DNA of 58,829 nt from Clostridiales bacterium (GCA_031271295.1 JAISVZ010000015.1:1-58829); one strand, 5' to 3'; positions 1 through 8,378 are shown, counted from the first letter of the stretch. The notes: generated from the sequence alone by a model not told the origin. Numbers and translations: made by a program.

Positions 1-129
1 AGAATATTATTTCGGTTCTGACGTTGGCAGATATAAATCAAAGCCGCAAAATAAGCGCCCTTTAGCAAGTAACAAGTACCGCAAACACTGAACAATATAA
101 ATATTTAGCGCTGCTTCTATTTGAACTCA

Positions 130-169
130 TGAAATAATTAGTGACATATATATGTCACTAATTATTTCA
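130..169. repeat. Perfect 40-bp palindrome
   Basis: Two 20-base arms, beginning TGAAATAATTAGTGAC, are exact reverse complements with no loop. It is AT-rich and not followed by a T-run, so it is not a typical terminator. It could be a dimeric operator, a cruciform site or a recombination site. No gene is adjacent within the window on the left. Confidence 0.85.
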
Positions 170-382
170 AATTCCGCACTTAATGCAATCTGCATTTTAA
201 AGCTCTTAGCGCTGCATAACAGCTAAGATATTCAAATTTAATATGTTTGATTACTCACGCGGGCAATAATTACGCCGTTTGCCTAATCGAACGGGTTGAA
301 ATATGTGTTACGGCGCGGCTTTGCGCAAACCTTTCGCCATCTGCAAAGGGTACACTTGATTACTCACGCGCTCCTTTCGCTT

Positions 383-780
383 CCTGCAAAGAACATGCTG
401 ATGGCTTCGGCGCGGGTTATATTGCACAGCATGATTGTGCCACGCGGCGGGAAACGATTTTCGCCGTCAAAAAATAATCTCTTTGGTATACTGGGGGCGA
501 AAATTTGTTCACCAGAGCAGCGAGAAGAATATTTTTGAGCGCACTGTAAAAATAGACCTTTTATTATAACTTTGGTGTGCTCAAAAATGTTCTGAAGCGT
601 CAGGTGGCACATTGCAGTGCGATATAATTTGCGCCGAAGCCACTCTACAACCCCCCTGCTGAAGTTGGCGCATAAGTGCGGGTAATACAAATAAACAATA
701 TTTTGCGCATTTAGTTCTCTGCGATGTGCATACAAATTGTTATACGCGGAACAAATAATAAGTTAGCTTATTATTCTAAG
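383..780 (+). repeat. Palindromic interspersed element, copy A
   Basis: This ~390-bp block is repeated at 45060-45430 in the same orientation and at 43906-44298 inverted. Shared landmarks in order are CTGCAAAGAACATGCTG, a TATATTGCACAGCATGATTG arm, GAGCAGCGAGAAGAATATTT, a TTTTTGAGCGCAC hairpin whose arm returns about 30 bases later, GTTCTGAAGCGTCAGGTGGC, and an arm that is the near reverse complement of the first. In copy A the central hairpin arms have drifted (GAGCGCAC against GTGTGCTC). It looks like a non-autonomous palindromic element or a structured RNA; no transposase is encoded. Confidence 0.75.
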
Positions 781-820
781 GTGAAACAATTGTACAGATG
801 ATGCTACCAATAATTTTTAA

Positions 821-864
821 GTGCACCCTTGCCAAGAAAATCACTTGGCAAGTCTTTGCGTACC
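821..864. repeat. Small hairpin repeat, copy 1
   Basis: The sequence contains CTTGCCAAG, a 7-base loop AAAATCA, then CTTGGCAAG, a perfect 9-bp stem flanked by GTGCACC and TTTGCGTACC. A related hairpin lies at 21062-21115 with different stem bases that still pair. No long T-run follows, so it is at best a weak terminator. It lies in the 5' region of the first ABC permease gene. Confidence 0.65.
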
Positions 865-922
865 TTAGCATAATAGGTGCCGAGGTTTTAATTAATTTTA
901 CTTATAAGGGCGGTGAAAACGA

Positions 923-1834
923 ATGAAAAAACAAGCGGAAAATATAGCGAAAAAATCAACGAAAAACCCTTCAAAACAAACTGCCATTTCCAAAAAAGCC
1001 GCCGGGGGTTTGCTGTTTATTTTGCCCGGTCTTTTGGGGTTTGTTTTGTTTTATATTGTTCCGTTTTTTATTTCGCTTTTTTATTCGTTTTTATCCAAAC
1101 CCATTGGCGGGTATTTTGTGGGGTTTACAAATTTTATTGGCCTATTTAACAGCGGGCCGTACAAACAGGGCTTTACCAACACAATGCTTTTTATAGGAAT
1201 ATGCGTGCCGCTTAATATGGCTCTTTCCCTGCTTGCGGCTTTGGCAATAAACAAAACCGGCAAATATAAAAGCCTCTTTACGCTTATTTTTTTAATTCCT
1301 CTGGTTATACCGTCGGGCTCTACGGTATTTTTCTGGAGGAATTTATTTTCGCTTAACGGGTACATAAACGGTTTGCTTAACCAAATAGGAATTGAAAAAA
1401 TAAACTGGCTGAATTCCCCTTCCGCGCGTTACGTTATAGTTTTTATTTTCATATGGAAAAACTTAGGCTACAACATCGTTTTGTTTCTTGCGGGCTTAAG
1501 CAATATCCCCAAAGAATATTATGAGGCTGCCGGTGCGGACGGCGCGGGAAAACTGCGTTGCCTTTCCTCAATTACTCTGCCGTGCCTTTTGCCAACAACA
1601 GTGCTCATTTTAATAATGTCTATAATAAATTCGTTTAAGGTTTTTAAGGAAATATTTATGCTGATGGATAATTACCCGCACGAGAGCGTGTACATGCTTC
1701 AGCATTTTATGAACAACATGTTCCAATCCGTAAACTACCCGCGCCTTACCACAGCCACAACAATTTTGGTTATCTGCATAACTTTTCTTACACAAATGCT
1801 GTTTAAGTTGGAAAGGAAGGTAACGGATGAATAG
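923..1834 (+). CDS. Carbohydrate ABC transporter permease (MalF/UgpA type)
   Basis: Predicted inner-membrane subunit of a sugar ABC importer. The 303-residue protein has a lysine-rich cytoplasmic N-terminus, a first membrane segment at about residues 30-55, five further hydrophobic segments and the EAA loop near residue 205 (EYYEAAGADGAGK) that docks the ATPase. Length is normal for the family. The start is preceded by GGGCGGTGA about 6 bases upstream. It overlaps the next permease gene by 8 bases, indicating translational coupling. No solute-binding protein or ATPase is nearby, so the substrate is not defined; membership of the sugar (CUT1-like) family is inferred from the MalF/MalG-type pair. 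Confidence 0.88.
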   Translation: MKKQAENIAKKSTKNPSKQTAISKKAAGGLLFILPGLLGFVLFYIVPFFISLFYSFLSKPIGGYFVGFTNFIGLFNSGPYKQGFTNTMLFIGICVPLNMALSLLAALAINKTGKYKSLFTLIFLIPLVIPSGSTVFFWRNLFSLNGYINGLLNQIGIEKINWLNSPSARYVIVFIFIWKNLGYNIVLFLAGLSNIPKEYYEAAGADGAGKLRCLSSITLPCLLPTTVLILIMSIINSFKVFKEIFMLMDNYPHESVYMLQHFMNNMFQSVNYPRLTTATTILVICITFLTQMLFKLERKVTDE

Positions 1835-2708
1835 AAAAACCATAAACAAAATTCAAAACGTTTGTATTTTATTTGTCGTCACGGCGGTTTCGTTGGTATT
1901 TTTATTTCCGCTTATCGTAACGTTTACAAATTCGTTTATGTCGGAGGGTGAAATTGCGGTAAACTATTCAAGCGCGCGCTCGGTTTTTGATATTATAGAC
2001 GGCATACAGGAAAAGTTTGTGCAAATAACCGCAATACCCGCTTCTTTTACGCTTAGGCAATACCAAAGCGTACTTTTAAGGCAACCGTCGTTTTTGGTGC
2101 TGCTAACAAATTCAATTAAAATTACCGCGCCGGTTGTGGTTTTTAATTTGATAATTTCGCTTTTAACGGCCTACGGGTTTACCGTTTGGCAGTACAAACA
2201 TAAGGACGTTTTGTTTTTCATTTATGTGGTTGTAATGCTTATGCCGCTTCAGGCGGTGCTTGTGCCAAATTATATAATAGCGGATAAATTGGGGCTTATG
2301 AACAACTATCTCGCAATAATCCTGCCCGGAATATTCGCGCCGTTCGGCACATTTCTTTTAAGGCAAACCATGAAGGCAATTCCGCCGTCTTGTTTTGAGG
2401 CGGCGCGTATAGACGGCGCCGGGGATTTTGCGGTGTTTTGGCACATAATAGTTCCGCAGATGAAATCCGGCGCGGCGGCGCTTATAATGCTTACGTTTAT
2501 TGAGTATTGGAATATTGTTGAGCAGTCCGTAATATTTATAAGGGATTATTTCAGGGAACCTCTTTCGGTGTATTTATCGCGCCTTGCCGAGGGACGTATG
2601 GGTATGATTTTTGCGATATCCTGCGTGTATATGTTCCCGCCGTTTTTATTTTTGGTGTTCGGGCAAAAGGACTTGGAAAAGGGAATAGAACTTTCGGGAG
2701 TTAAGTAA
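1827..2708 (+). CDS. Carbohydrate ABC transporter permease (MalG/UgpE type)
   Basis: Second permease of the pair, 293 residues. An N-terminal membrane segment (about 14-34) is followed by a periplasm-facing loop and five more segments. The EAA loop is CFEAARIDGAGDF at about residues 190-202, followed by the usual hydrophobic IIVPQMKSG. The ATG lies inside the 3' end of the upstream permease gene. It is followed after 12 bases by an HlyD-like gene, which is an unusual partner for sugar permeases. The family is clear; the transported sugar is not. Confidence 0.88.
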   Translation: MNRKTINKIQNVCILFVVTAVSLVFLFPLIVTFTNSFMSEGEIAVNYSSARSVFDIIDGIQEKFVQITAIPASFTLRQYQSVLLRQPSFLVLLTNSIKITAPVVVFNLIISLLTAYGFTVWQYKHKDVLFFIYVVVMLMPLQAVLVPNYIIADKLGLMNNYLAIILPGIFAPFGTFLLRQTMKAIPPSCFEAARIDGAGDFAVFWHIIVPQMKSGAAALIMLTFIEYWNIVEQSVIFIRDYFREPLSVYLSRLAEGRMGMIFAISCVYMFPPFLFLVFGQKDLEKGIELSGVK

Positions 2709-2720
2709 GGAGATTTTATT

Positions 2721-4178
2721 ATGGAAAATACTAAACCGCAATCAAGAACTTTAAAAATTGTCGCCGCTGTTTCGGCGGCTGTTTTGATAATTTTAATTTT
2801 GCTGTCTAAAACAATATATACTTACAATTTGCCTGTTGTAACGGCAACCATCCCGTTTAGGGGAACGCTTAAAAAAACCGAAAAAACCGCAGGCGTTGTA
2901 ACCTACGATAAAACTGCGGAAATTTACGCGGAAGTTTCCGGTAAAATTAAGGAAGTATTGGTGCGCGAGGGGGATACCGTAACCGCGCTTGCGCCAATTT
3001 TCGAGCTGGATTTTGAGGGCGCGGATACCGCCTTGGAAAAGCAAATTTCTGCTCTTGAAGCAGACCACAAAAAACGTATGGACGAACTTTTGGTTACGCG
3101 TGAAAAGTTAAATATAGATATAATTAGGATAGAGGCGAACACAGAAAATATAAACCGCAAAATAGAGGAACTGCTTACGCAAACATTTAAAACGCCGGAA
3201 GTTTCGGATTTTGAAATTGGTCAGGCGCAAAAGGAAATTGCCCAAGCCGAAGAGGATTTGGCGGGCACTTTAGCTCTGTATGAGGCGGGCGCTGTTTCAA
3301 AAAACGAAATGGATACGGCGCAGCGCAATATTACGCAGCTTAAAGACAACCTGGAAAACCTTTTAAAAACAAGGCAGGACAATTTGAATAAAGCTCAGGA
3401 GGATATTAACGAATTGGAGAAATCCCGCCAGGCGCAGCTTGCGGAATACAATTTTCAGCTTGAATCGTACGAACACGAGCTTGCCGCAAAAAGGCTGGAT
3501 ATAACCGCAAGCGCTTTGCAGGAGAGTTCTTTCGTTAGAGATTATGAAACTCAAATGGCGGATTTAACAGATAGGCTTAAAGTATACGAAAACAGTTCGC
3601 AGGTTTTAGCGCCGGATAACTGTGTGGTTTTAGAGCTTTTGGTAAACTTAGGCCAGCATATTGACGTAAACCAAAACCTTGCGTCGTTCGGGCTTACAAG
3701 CGGTTATATTATTGAATGCGATTTGCCGCTTGGAAATAATTTTACCGCTGCGGGAGATAAAGTTAAATTAAGCAATTCTTCAAGAACGGTAACCGGCGAG
3801 GTAATTAAAATTACGCCCGAAGCAAGCTCTAAAAAGGTTACGGTATCCGTTCCGGCGGAAGGCACATCCGCGGGCGAAACTTTTGAACTAACCTTTGAAA
3901 AGGAAAGCGAGCAAACATATACCCTTGTGCCAAACGGCGCGGTTAACAGGGATGCGGATGGTTATTTTTTAAGCCTTATTGAAAGACGCGACGGAATACT
4001 GGGCAAGGAATTTGTAACGAGCGCCATAAAAGTTTACATAGGCGATTCGGATTCGCAAAACACCGTTATAACCGACGGGCTTACCTTTTACGAACCCGTG
4101 GCGCTTTTATCCGACAAAGTGTTTTTACCCGGTCAAACCGTAAAACTGAAAAATGAGAGTGATTTTTTTGAAAATTAA
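2721..4178 (+). CDS. HlyD/MacA-like membrane-fusion (efflux adaptor) protein
   Basis: The 485-residue protein has one N-terminal membrane segment (residues 12-32), a biotinyl-lipoyl-like half motif (YAEVSGKIKEVLVREGDTV, about 68-86), a long charged alpha-helical hairpin (about 100-290), a returning lipoyl half (VLAPDNCVVLELLVNLGQHI) and a C-terminal beta-barrel region. This is the HlyD/MacA layout, adapted to a Gram-positive by an N-terminal anchor. The ribosome site AAGGAG lies 9 bases before ATG. It overlaps the next gene, a MacB-like protein, by 26 bases. Together they look like an efflux or envelope-export unit, but no MacB-type ATPase is present. The role is inferred from architecture only. 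Confidence 0.8.
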   Translation: MENTKPQSRTLKIVAAVSAAVLIILILLSKTIYTYNLPVVTATIPFRGTLKKTEKTAGVVTYDKTAEIYAEVSGKIKEVLVREGDTVTALAPIFELDFEGADTALEKQISALEADHKKRMDELLVTREKLNIDIIRIEANTENINRKIEELLTQTFKTPEVSDFEIGQAQKEIAQAEEDLAGTLALYEAGAVSKNEMDTAQRNITQLKDNLENLLKTRQDNLNKAQEDINELEKSRQAQLAEYNFQLESYEHELAAKRLDITASALQESSFVRDYETQMADLTDRLKVYENSSQVLAPDNCVVLELLVNLGQHIDVNQNLASFGLTSGYIIECDLPLGNNFTAAGDKVKLSNSSRTVTGEVIKITPEASSKKVTVSVPAEGTSAGETFELTFEKESEQTYTLVPNGAVNRDADGYFLSLIERRDGILGKEFVTSAIKVYIGDSDSQNTVITDGLTFYEPVALLSDKVFLPGQTVKLKNESDFFEN

Positions 4179-5232
4179 AATATTTGCGGTTTTGGTACTG
4201 CTCATACTGTTTGGTTTTATTTTTTATTTGTCGCACCGCGCGGAAAATTCGGGAACGGAGTATCTTGCGGTTTTGCCTTATTCTCCCGGAAGCAAAACCA
4301 TTTCGGTTAAAGCCGCCGACGACCTTAACGAAAAATTTCCGCTTACCTATAAAGCGGTATATCCCAAAACCGCCCGCGCGCTTGCGGTAAATAGCGGTGT
4401 TAATATTGTTTCAACCAATTATTCGTATGTGTTTGTTATGCGCTGCCGAATTTTAAACGGCGGCTTTTTCACGAAGGACGCGCAAAAAAACGCGTACCGC
4501 GAAGCCGTTTTAAACGAAAAGGCGGCGTTCGATTTTTTCGGCACGGCAGAAGCTGCGGGAAACGAAATATATATTGAAGATACGGCATATACCGTAACCG
4601 GCGTTATTGACGATTACGACAATAACGAGCTTAATATTTACATTCCGGTTTCGGTTTTGGCCGACGGCGAGGGTTTGGCGGAGAGCCTTGTTGTAAATTT
4701 GTCGGGAATGTATGAGGAAAACGTAAGAAACGAGCTTAAAGCGATTGGCATAGACGATTTAAGCTATAAAATGCTGAGTTTGCAAAAAGTTATGCAAGTT
4801 ACTTCGGAAAAAGCTCCCCTTGCGGCAGGTTTTGCTATGTTTGGGTTTTTGCTGCTTATTTTAAAAAAGGTTTGGAGGGCGATAGTTTTATGCCGGGAAG
4901 AAATAAGGGAGCAAAACAAAGCTAACTACCTTGGCGAAATGCTAACAGATAAGGGCAAAGCTGTGTACAAATTCGCGGCGTTTTTGCTGCTTTCAGCGGT
5001 TTTGTTGGTATTGTGCTATTTTACAATTACCTTTGGCGCGGAAAGGTTTATGCTTGTAAACGAAACGTCGGGAATTTTTAACGGCGTTGTAACAACCGGG
5101 TTCGCAAACGAAATAGATAACGCGCAAAACCTGTACAACGCCGCCAATTTAGTTTTTATTCTTTTTGCTGTGGGCTTTTCGGCCTTTATTGCGGCACAAT
5201 TTCTAACCAGTAACCGTCGGGGTCCTCAATAA
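4153..5232 (+). CDS. MacB/FtsX-like membrane protein (no ATPase domain)
   Basis: 359 residues: an N-terminal membrane segment (about 7-27), an extracellular domain (about 30-215) resembling the MacB periplasmic core (a YTVTGVIDDYDNNELNIYIPV stretch is typical), then three hydrophobic segments near 222-238, 275-297 and 335-355. This is the MacB/FtsX permease topology in a short form. The ATG at 4153 lacks a ribosome site; TTG at 4168, preceded by GAGAGTGAT, is a plausible alternative. Its 3' end overlaps the convergent VOC gene by 47 bases. A missing ATPase means it depends on a distant partner or has another function. Confidence 0.6.
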   Translation: MRVIFLKIKIFAVLVLLILFGFIFYLSHRAENSGTEYLAVLPYSPGSKTISVKAADDLNEKFPLTYKAVYPKTARALAVNSGVNIVSTNYSYVFVMRCRILNGGFFTKDAQKNAYREAVLNEKAAFDFFGTAEAAGNEIYIEDTAYTVTGVIDDYDNNELNIYIPVSVLADGEGLAESLVVNLSGMYEENVRNELKAIGIDDLSYKMLSLQKVMQVTSEKAPLAAGFAMFGFLLLILKKVWRAIVLCREEIREQNKANYLGEMLTDKGKAVYKFAAFLLLSAVLLVLCYFTITFGAERFMLVNETSGIFNGVVTTGFANEIDNAQNLYNAANLVFILFAVGFSAFIAAQFLTSNRRGPQ

Positions 5233-5545
5233 AGTACAATCCCATACCGGGGTTTTCAAAACAAATACAGCCCATCTGTTCGTGAAGCTTGTGCGCCGCG
5301 TCGTAGTCGTCGGTGGTAAAGGCTATGTGAATTTCATTTTCGCCCAAGTCGTACTTTTGCGGGTGGTCTAATAGCCATGTAAGCTCTATGCAATGGCTTG
5401 AATTGGCGTTTTGCAAAAACACTATGGTAAACCCGTTTCCATGGCTGCGTTTAACTTCTTTTAAGCCGAGAGCCTTTTCGTAAAATTCAAGGCTTTTGGG
5501 TAAATCTGTTACGTTAAGGTTGTTATGTACAAGTTTAAAGTTCAT
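5186..5545 (-). CDS. VOC family protein (glyoxalase I-like)
   Basis: A 119-residue single-module vicinal-oxygen-chelate protein with two beta-alpha-beta-beta-beta halves. Candidate metal ligands are visible: His in LVHNNLNV near the N-terminus, Glu in CIELTW, His in EIHIAF and Glu in WLEIVP. This matches lactoylglutathione lyase-type enzymes, though the physiological thiol in Clostridia is uncertain. ATG at 5545 is chosen because AAGGAGGTG sits 6 bases upstream; the longer GTG frame begins inside that ribosome site. The gene ends inside the 3' end of the convergent MacB-like gene. Its upstream side abuts a decayed copy of the toxin repeat. Confidence 0.85.
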   Translation of the reverse strand: MNFKLVHNNLNVTDLPKSLEFYEKALGLKEVKRSHGNGFTIVFLQNANSSHCIELTWLLDHPQKYDLGENEIHIAFTTDDYDAAHKLHEQMGCICFENPGMGLYFIEDPDGYWLEIVPQ

Positions 5546-5560
5546 CTTTTTCACCTCCTT

Positions 5561-5638
5561 GTGCGTGTAGATTGTAATTTTATAATCCTTATAATCGTTA
5601 CGATAGTTTCGATAGCAGTAACTTTAGTATCCATTTGA
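5561..5638 (+). pseudogene. Decayed holin-like toxin peptide (left repeat copy)
   Basis: The hydrophobic core ILIIVTIVSIAVTLVSI is clearly homologous to the intact peptide at 12991-13101, but a TGA follows SI and the basic tail is lost by a one-base shift. No promoter or ribosome site is retained upstream; the 5' side is the VOC gene. It therefore looks inactivated, while the antisense RNA promoter on the other strand is preserved. Confidence 0.65.
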
Positions 5639-5650
5639 AGCCTGAAGACG

Positions 5651-5819
5651 AAAAAAAATAAGCCGCCCGAGCAAATGGCTTATTTTTTCTTAACTTTCTA
5701 AAAAGTTGAGTTCAGCTATGACCGCCCCGCAAGCAATATGCGAACCTGAGAGAGTGTTAAGGCGCTCTCTCTTTTTTTGCGAACCCAAGAGAGGGTGTAT
5801 GTTCCCTCTCTTTCATTTT
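5651..5819 (-). ncRNA. Predicted antisense (antitoxin-like) RNA, left copy
   Basis: A minus-strand RNA is predicted to start about 7 bases after the TAAAAT at 5826-5831 and to end at the hairpin AAGCC...GGCTT followed by eight T on the minus strand (5651-5658). It carries the same hairpins as the right copy, so it could base-pair in trans with the intact toxin mRNA. Ends are estimated from promoter and terminator signals only. Confidence 0.5.
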
Positions 5820-5825
5820 ATCTAA

Positions 5826-5854
5826 ATTTTAAGGGCTTTATTCACAATTGTCAA
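5826..5854 (-). promoter_or_regulatory. Sigma-A promoter of antisense RNA, left copy
   Basis: On the minus strand, TTGACA (5849-5854), a 17-base spacer, then TAAAAT (5826-5831). It is the same as in the right copy except for one spacer base, so it has been kept although the linked toxin frame is broken. Confidence 0.75.
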
Positions 5855-5917
5855 GATTTAAAATCGGGGCGCAGCAACACTCTGATTTCGTGACAATGGG
5901 ATTGTTAACCAATAATA

Positions 5918-6526
5918 TCACAAGTATGACAGATTCCCCGAACTATCCATATAAGACCATTGCCCGTTAAGAAATACCATTGACTTACCATCTTTGAATG
6001 GTCGAACCATTTCAAACTTAGGTTCCACAATTATACGTTCACTCGTAATAAGACCATATTTACCGCTATCCCTTACCCAAAAATATTTAGATCCAAAACA
6101 TTGACCAATATAATCATAACTTGGTTCTATAAGCACTTTACCTGTCATATCTATTAACCCATATTTACCCAACTTTGTAACATATGCATAAGTTTGATTA
6201 ACAAAGGCCGAAATATTATCCCATATAGGCTCCACCATTATCTCGCCAAGTTCATTGATATATCCATATTTGTTATCTTTCATGATTAACGCATACTTTA
6301 TTTTTTCTTCTGACTTCCAAAAGTTATCTTTTCTGACTACTTTGGAATATACAAATGGTCCAATATAATCCAACTCAGGTTCTACTATTATTCCATTGTA
6401 CGAGTCAATAACCCCAATTTTACCTTTCAGATGTACGATACGTATGCGCATTGTATAATCAATTCCATCTTCCCTTTCTTTAACAATTTCCTCTATACAT
6501 TCCCATTGGTTTGCATTTATATCCAC
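5918..6526 (-). CDS. WG-repeat protein
   Basis: 202 residues built of about four WG-type repeats: units GKIGVID..., NKYGYIN..., GKYGLID... and GKYGLIT..., each followed by a V/I-EP turn and an aromatic/Asp-Ile motif (YDYIG, WDNIS). No signal peptide or membrane segment is visible, so it is predicted cytoplasmic unless exported by another route. The start is GTG with GAGG four bases upstream. WG repeats form beta-rich scaffolds often tied to the cell surface or to protein binding; no enzymatic role is implied. It sits at the left end of the island between the two toxin repeats. A second, truncated WG protein occurs at 58236. Confidence 0.75.
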   Translation of the reverse strand: MDINANQWECIEEIVKEREDGIDYTMRIRIVHLKGKIGVIDSYNGIIVEPELDYIGPFVYSKVVRKDNFWKSEEKIKYALIMKDNKYGYINELGEIMVEPIWDNISAFVNQTYAYVTKLGKYGLIDMTGKVLIEPSYDYIGQCFGSKYFWVRDSGKYGLITSERIIVEPKFEMVRPFKDGKSMVFLNGQWSYMDSSGNLSYL

Positions 6527-6648
6527 TATACCTCAACCCTTCTTGATAGATAGATTTTTACTCAACATTTAAACACACTTAAATAACTGTTAGTTTTGCA
6601 ACCGGAACTTACTTTTTCAATTTCATACAAAATAAAAGGCATAAAATT

Positions 6649-7422
6649 TTAAACTCGAAAATCCGGATTGCTTTGAACCCAGCCGCCAACGGTATCAACA
6701 GTCGTATCTCCGTCTCCATCTACCCAAATTTTCCTTCCGTCTGACAGAGTGCGCCAATACGCATTTACGAAATGTGTTTCGTTATTTTCGATTAACTCCG
6801 TATCTTCGGTGCTGCCATCATCAATGTTATCGAACTCATCCGCATCATCCGTGCTCACAACGTCATCAATACCATCGAACTCATCTGCATCATACGCGCT
6901 CACAGCGTCATCAATGCCATCGAACTCGTCTGCATCATCCGCGCTCACAATGTCATCAACGTCATCAATGCCATCAATATCCACAACATGACCGACAACA
7001 TCTCCAATGGTAAAAGCTACTCCTGCTACAACACCAATCTTTAAAAGCTCACTGCCAACTTTAAGTGTTTTATCCATATCACCTTCAAGGATTGCGCCAA
7101 ATGTATCAATACCTTTTACCGCAAGCCCAACTGTACCTTTTACAATGCCGCTAACATAACTTACGGTGCTATCGGCAGCTTTCTCAAAACCCTCAGACGC
7201 CATTTTCTGATCGGAAGTTGCTACTCCATAAATAGTTTCAGCTACACCCTCACTGAAATTACCAAGTAAATCTCCTGTTCGTTGTGTTACTTTGAACACA
7301 CCTTCACCAATCTCTTTAATATAATCGCTGTTTAAAATTTCTCCGGCAATTGCAAACGGAGCGCCTAACACTCCGCCTGCCAACGTGCCTAAACCCGTGC
7401 CTAAGTCACTTAAAAAGCCCAT
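6649..7422 (-). CDS. Glycine-rich protein with Asp-rich tandem repeats (unknown function)
   Basis: I do not recognise the family. ATG at 7422 is chosen because GGGAGG lies 6 bases upstream, giving 257 residues. Residues 1-165 are small-residue-rich (LGTGLGTLAGGVLGAPFAIA and later VVAGVAFTIGDVVG), suggesting membrane-interacting helices. Next come three 15-residue acidic repeats (DADEFDGIDD core), encoded by three 45-bp direct repeats at 6818-6952. The last 45 residues are compact and aromatic (YWRTLSDGRKIWVDGDGD, then GGWVQSNPDF) and may form a small folded end domain. The three genes at 8378-6649 are close and co-directional, probably one operon. A surface or effector-type role is only a guess. 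Confidence 0.6.
   Translation of the reverse strand: MGFLSDLGTGLGTLAGGVLGAPFAIAGEILNSDYIKEIGEGVFKVTQRTGDLLGNFSEGVAETIYGVATSDQKMASEGFEKAADSTVSYVSGIVKGTVGLAVKGIDTFGAILEGDMDKTLKVGSELLKIGVVAGVAFTIGDVVGHVVDIDGIDDVDDIVSADDADEFDGIDDAVSAYDADEFDGIDDVVSTDDADEFDNIDDGSTEDTELIENNETHFVNAYWRTLSDGRKIWVDGDGDTTVDTVGGWVQSNPDFRV
6818..6952. repeat. In-frame minisatellite, 3 x 45 bp
   Basis: Three adjacent 45-bp units (6818-6862, 6863-6907, 6908-6952), each reading on the minus strand as a 15-residue acidic block. Differences between units are mostly single bases. Because the unit is a multiple of three, copy number can change without a frameshift. Confidence 0.9.
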
Positions 7423-7542
7423 AAAATCCTCCCAATTTATGTAGTAATACCGTAACTCTAAATATAAACAAAGCCGGAAGTAAAACACGCCTACGGCTTT
7501 GTTTAAAAATTCTAAATCACCGAAAAACCAATCTTTCAAAAA

Positions 7543-8103
7543 TTACCTAAACGCGTCCACAGCCTTATTTATCTTACTTTCGAATTCCTGTTTTGTATTA
7601 TTGTTCACAGACATAACTATTTCTTTAAACTTACCGGAATTCGGCTGTGCCAATACATACGCGCTGCTTTGCGGAAATATGCTGCGAATAACAAACATAC
7701 AGTCCTTTACGGTGTCGGCGTATATTTCTTCGCCTCGGCTGGCAAGCATTGAGAAAAGAATTCCCAAACGCCATGTAAGTGTTTTGGCGCAAACGGCGTT
7801 AAAATAAACCCCGATAACAGGTATTCCGCCGAGAAATTTGTCATGAACCAAATCAAACAAGCATTCGCTTAGTATATTACTGATAATAGGAGAAATAACT
7901 CCCTTATCAACAACACCGCGCCCATATAATCCCCGTATTTTGTTAAACATGGGTACATAGTGGGTGCCAATAACCATAACGTCTACTCCCCACGCAATCG
8001 CGCCTCCAAACAACGCGCTTGCGCCTTGAACCATCATGTTTGAATTTGCCGTCGATTGAATTTCTCTATAAGCCGCCATTGCCGTTTGTTCTGCACTGTT
8101 CAA
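7543..8103 (-). CDS. Hypothetical protein, DUF697/EcsC-like helical region
   Basis: 186 residues, starting at TTG 8103 with a strong AGGAGG 7 bases upstream. The protein has hydrophobic helices (ASALFGGAIAWGVDVMVIG; GGIPVIGVYFNAVCAKTLTW) interleaved with a RIRGLYGRG-like amphipathic stretch. This resembles the small membrane-associated helical domains (DUF697 type) often found with GTPases, but the similarity is weak and from reading alone. It follows the glycine-zipper gene by 11 bases, so the two are co-translated. Function unknown; possibly a membrane-perturbing or membrane-sensing partner of its neighbours. Confidence 0.5.
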   Translation of the reverse strand: MNSAEQTAMAAYREIQSTANSNMMVQGASALFGGAIAWGVDVMVIGTHYVPMFNKIRGLYGRGVVDKGVISPIISNILSECLFDLVHDKFLGGIPVIGVYFNAVCAKTLTWRLGILFSMLASRGEEIYADTVKDCMFVIRSIFPQSSAYVLAQPNSGKFKEIVMSVNNNTKQEFESKINKAVDAFR

Positions 8104-8114
8104 AACACATCCTC

Positions 8115-8378
8115 CTACAAGCTGTCAAAAAAATCTTTTAAGCCTTTAGCTATCGACTGTCCGCCTTCCGCCCCTACCATAGAACCAATGCTGCCGCCAA
8201 CCACCGCTCCTAAAGGACCAAAAATGGAGCCGATTACCGCTCCCGCTGCCGCGCCGCTTATTCCGCCCGCAACCGCGCCGTTTTCTTCCGCAGAACTGTT
8301 CGCCCTTGACACGGACTTATTTACTTCCCTTCCTGCCTGGCGTATTGTTGAGTTTGTAAGATATTGAAACAAATCCAT
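8115..8378 (-). CDS. Glycine-zipper protein
   Basis: 87 residues from ATG 8378, chosen because GAAGGGAG lies 8 bases upstream; the longer frame at 8396 has no ribosome site. Residues about 35-75 form a textbook glycine zipper (repeated G/A every fourth residue: GAAAGAVIGSIFGPLGAVVG then GGSIGSMVGAEGG), a motif of membrane-inserting or oligomerising peptides. The N-terminus is polar with MDLFQYL. It is the first gene of a three-gene run toward 6649. The role is unknown: a pore-like or membrane-anchoring component is possible. Confidence 0.6.
   Translation of the reverse strand: MDLFQYLTNSTIRQAGREVNKSVSRANSSAEENGAVAGGISGAAAGAVIGSIFGPLGAVVGGSIGSMVGAEGGQSIAKGLKDFFDSL

Larger units (their letters stand above)
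1..922. other. Gene-free left flank
   Basis: No coding region is supportable here; the short open frames lie in repeat sequence shared with 43.9-45.4 kb and overlap on both strands. The stretch holds a perfect 40-bp palindrome (130-169), a 15-base motif TTGATTACTCACGCG present twice (about 247 and 356), a copy of the palindromic element (383-780) and a small hairpin (821-864). The promoter of the following ABC permease gene should lie at about 780-905, but I see no consensus match. Confidence 0.6.
5581..5865. repeat. Direct repeat, left copy (type I TA locus remnant)
   Basis: About 285 bp closely matching 13011-13298 in the same orientation, with small indels. It includes the toxin core, a hairpin AATAAGCC...GGCTTATT, the GAGAGAG/CTCTCTC terminator hairpin (5748-5778), a second hairpin AAGAGAGGG/CCCTCTCTT (about 5788-5812) and an intact minus-strand promoter. 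The two copies bracket about 7.1 kb of accessory genes. Confidence 0.9.

Noticed and set aside
364..735. 123-codon minus-strand gene
   Set aside because: It lies entirely in the palindromic repeat element; the other copies keep no matching frame, and there is no ribosome site or protein family.
6749..7013. Plus-strand frames rich in Ser/His opposite the Asp-repeat gene
   Set aside because: They are antisense translations of the 45-bp repeats; ribosome sites and the glycine-rich N-terminus favour the minus-strand gene.
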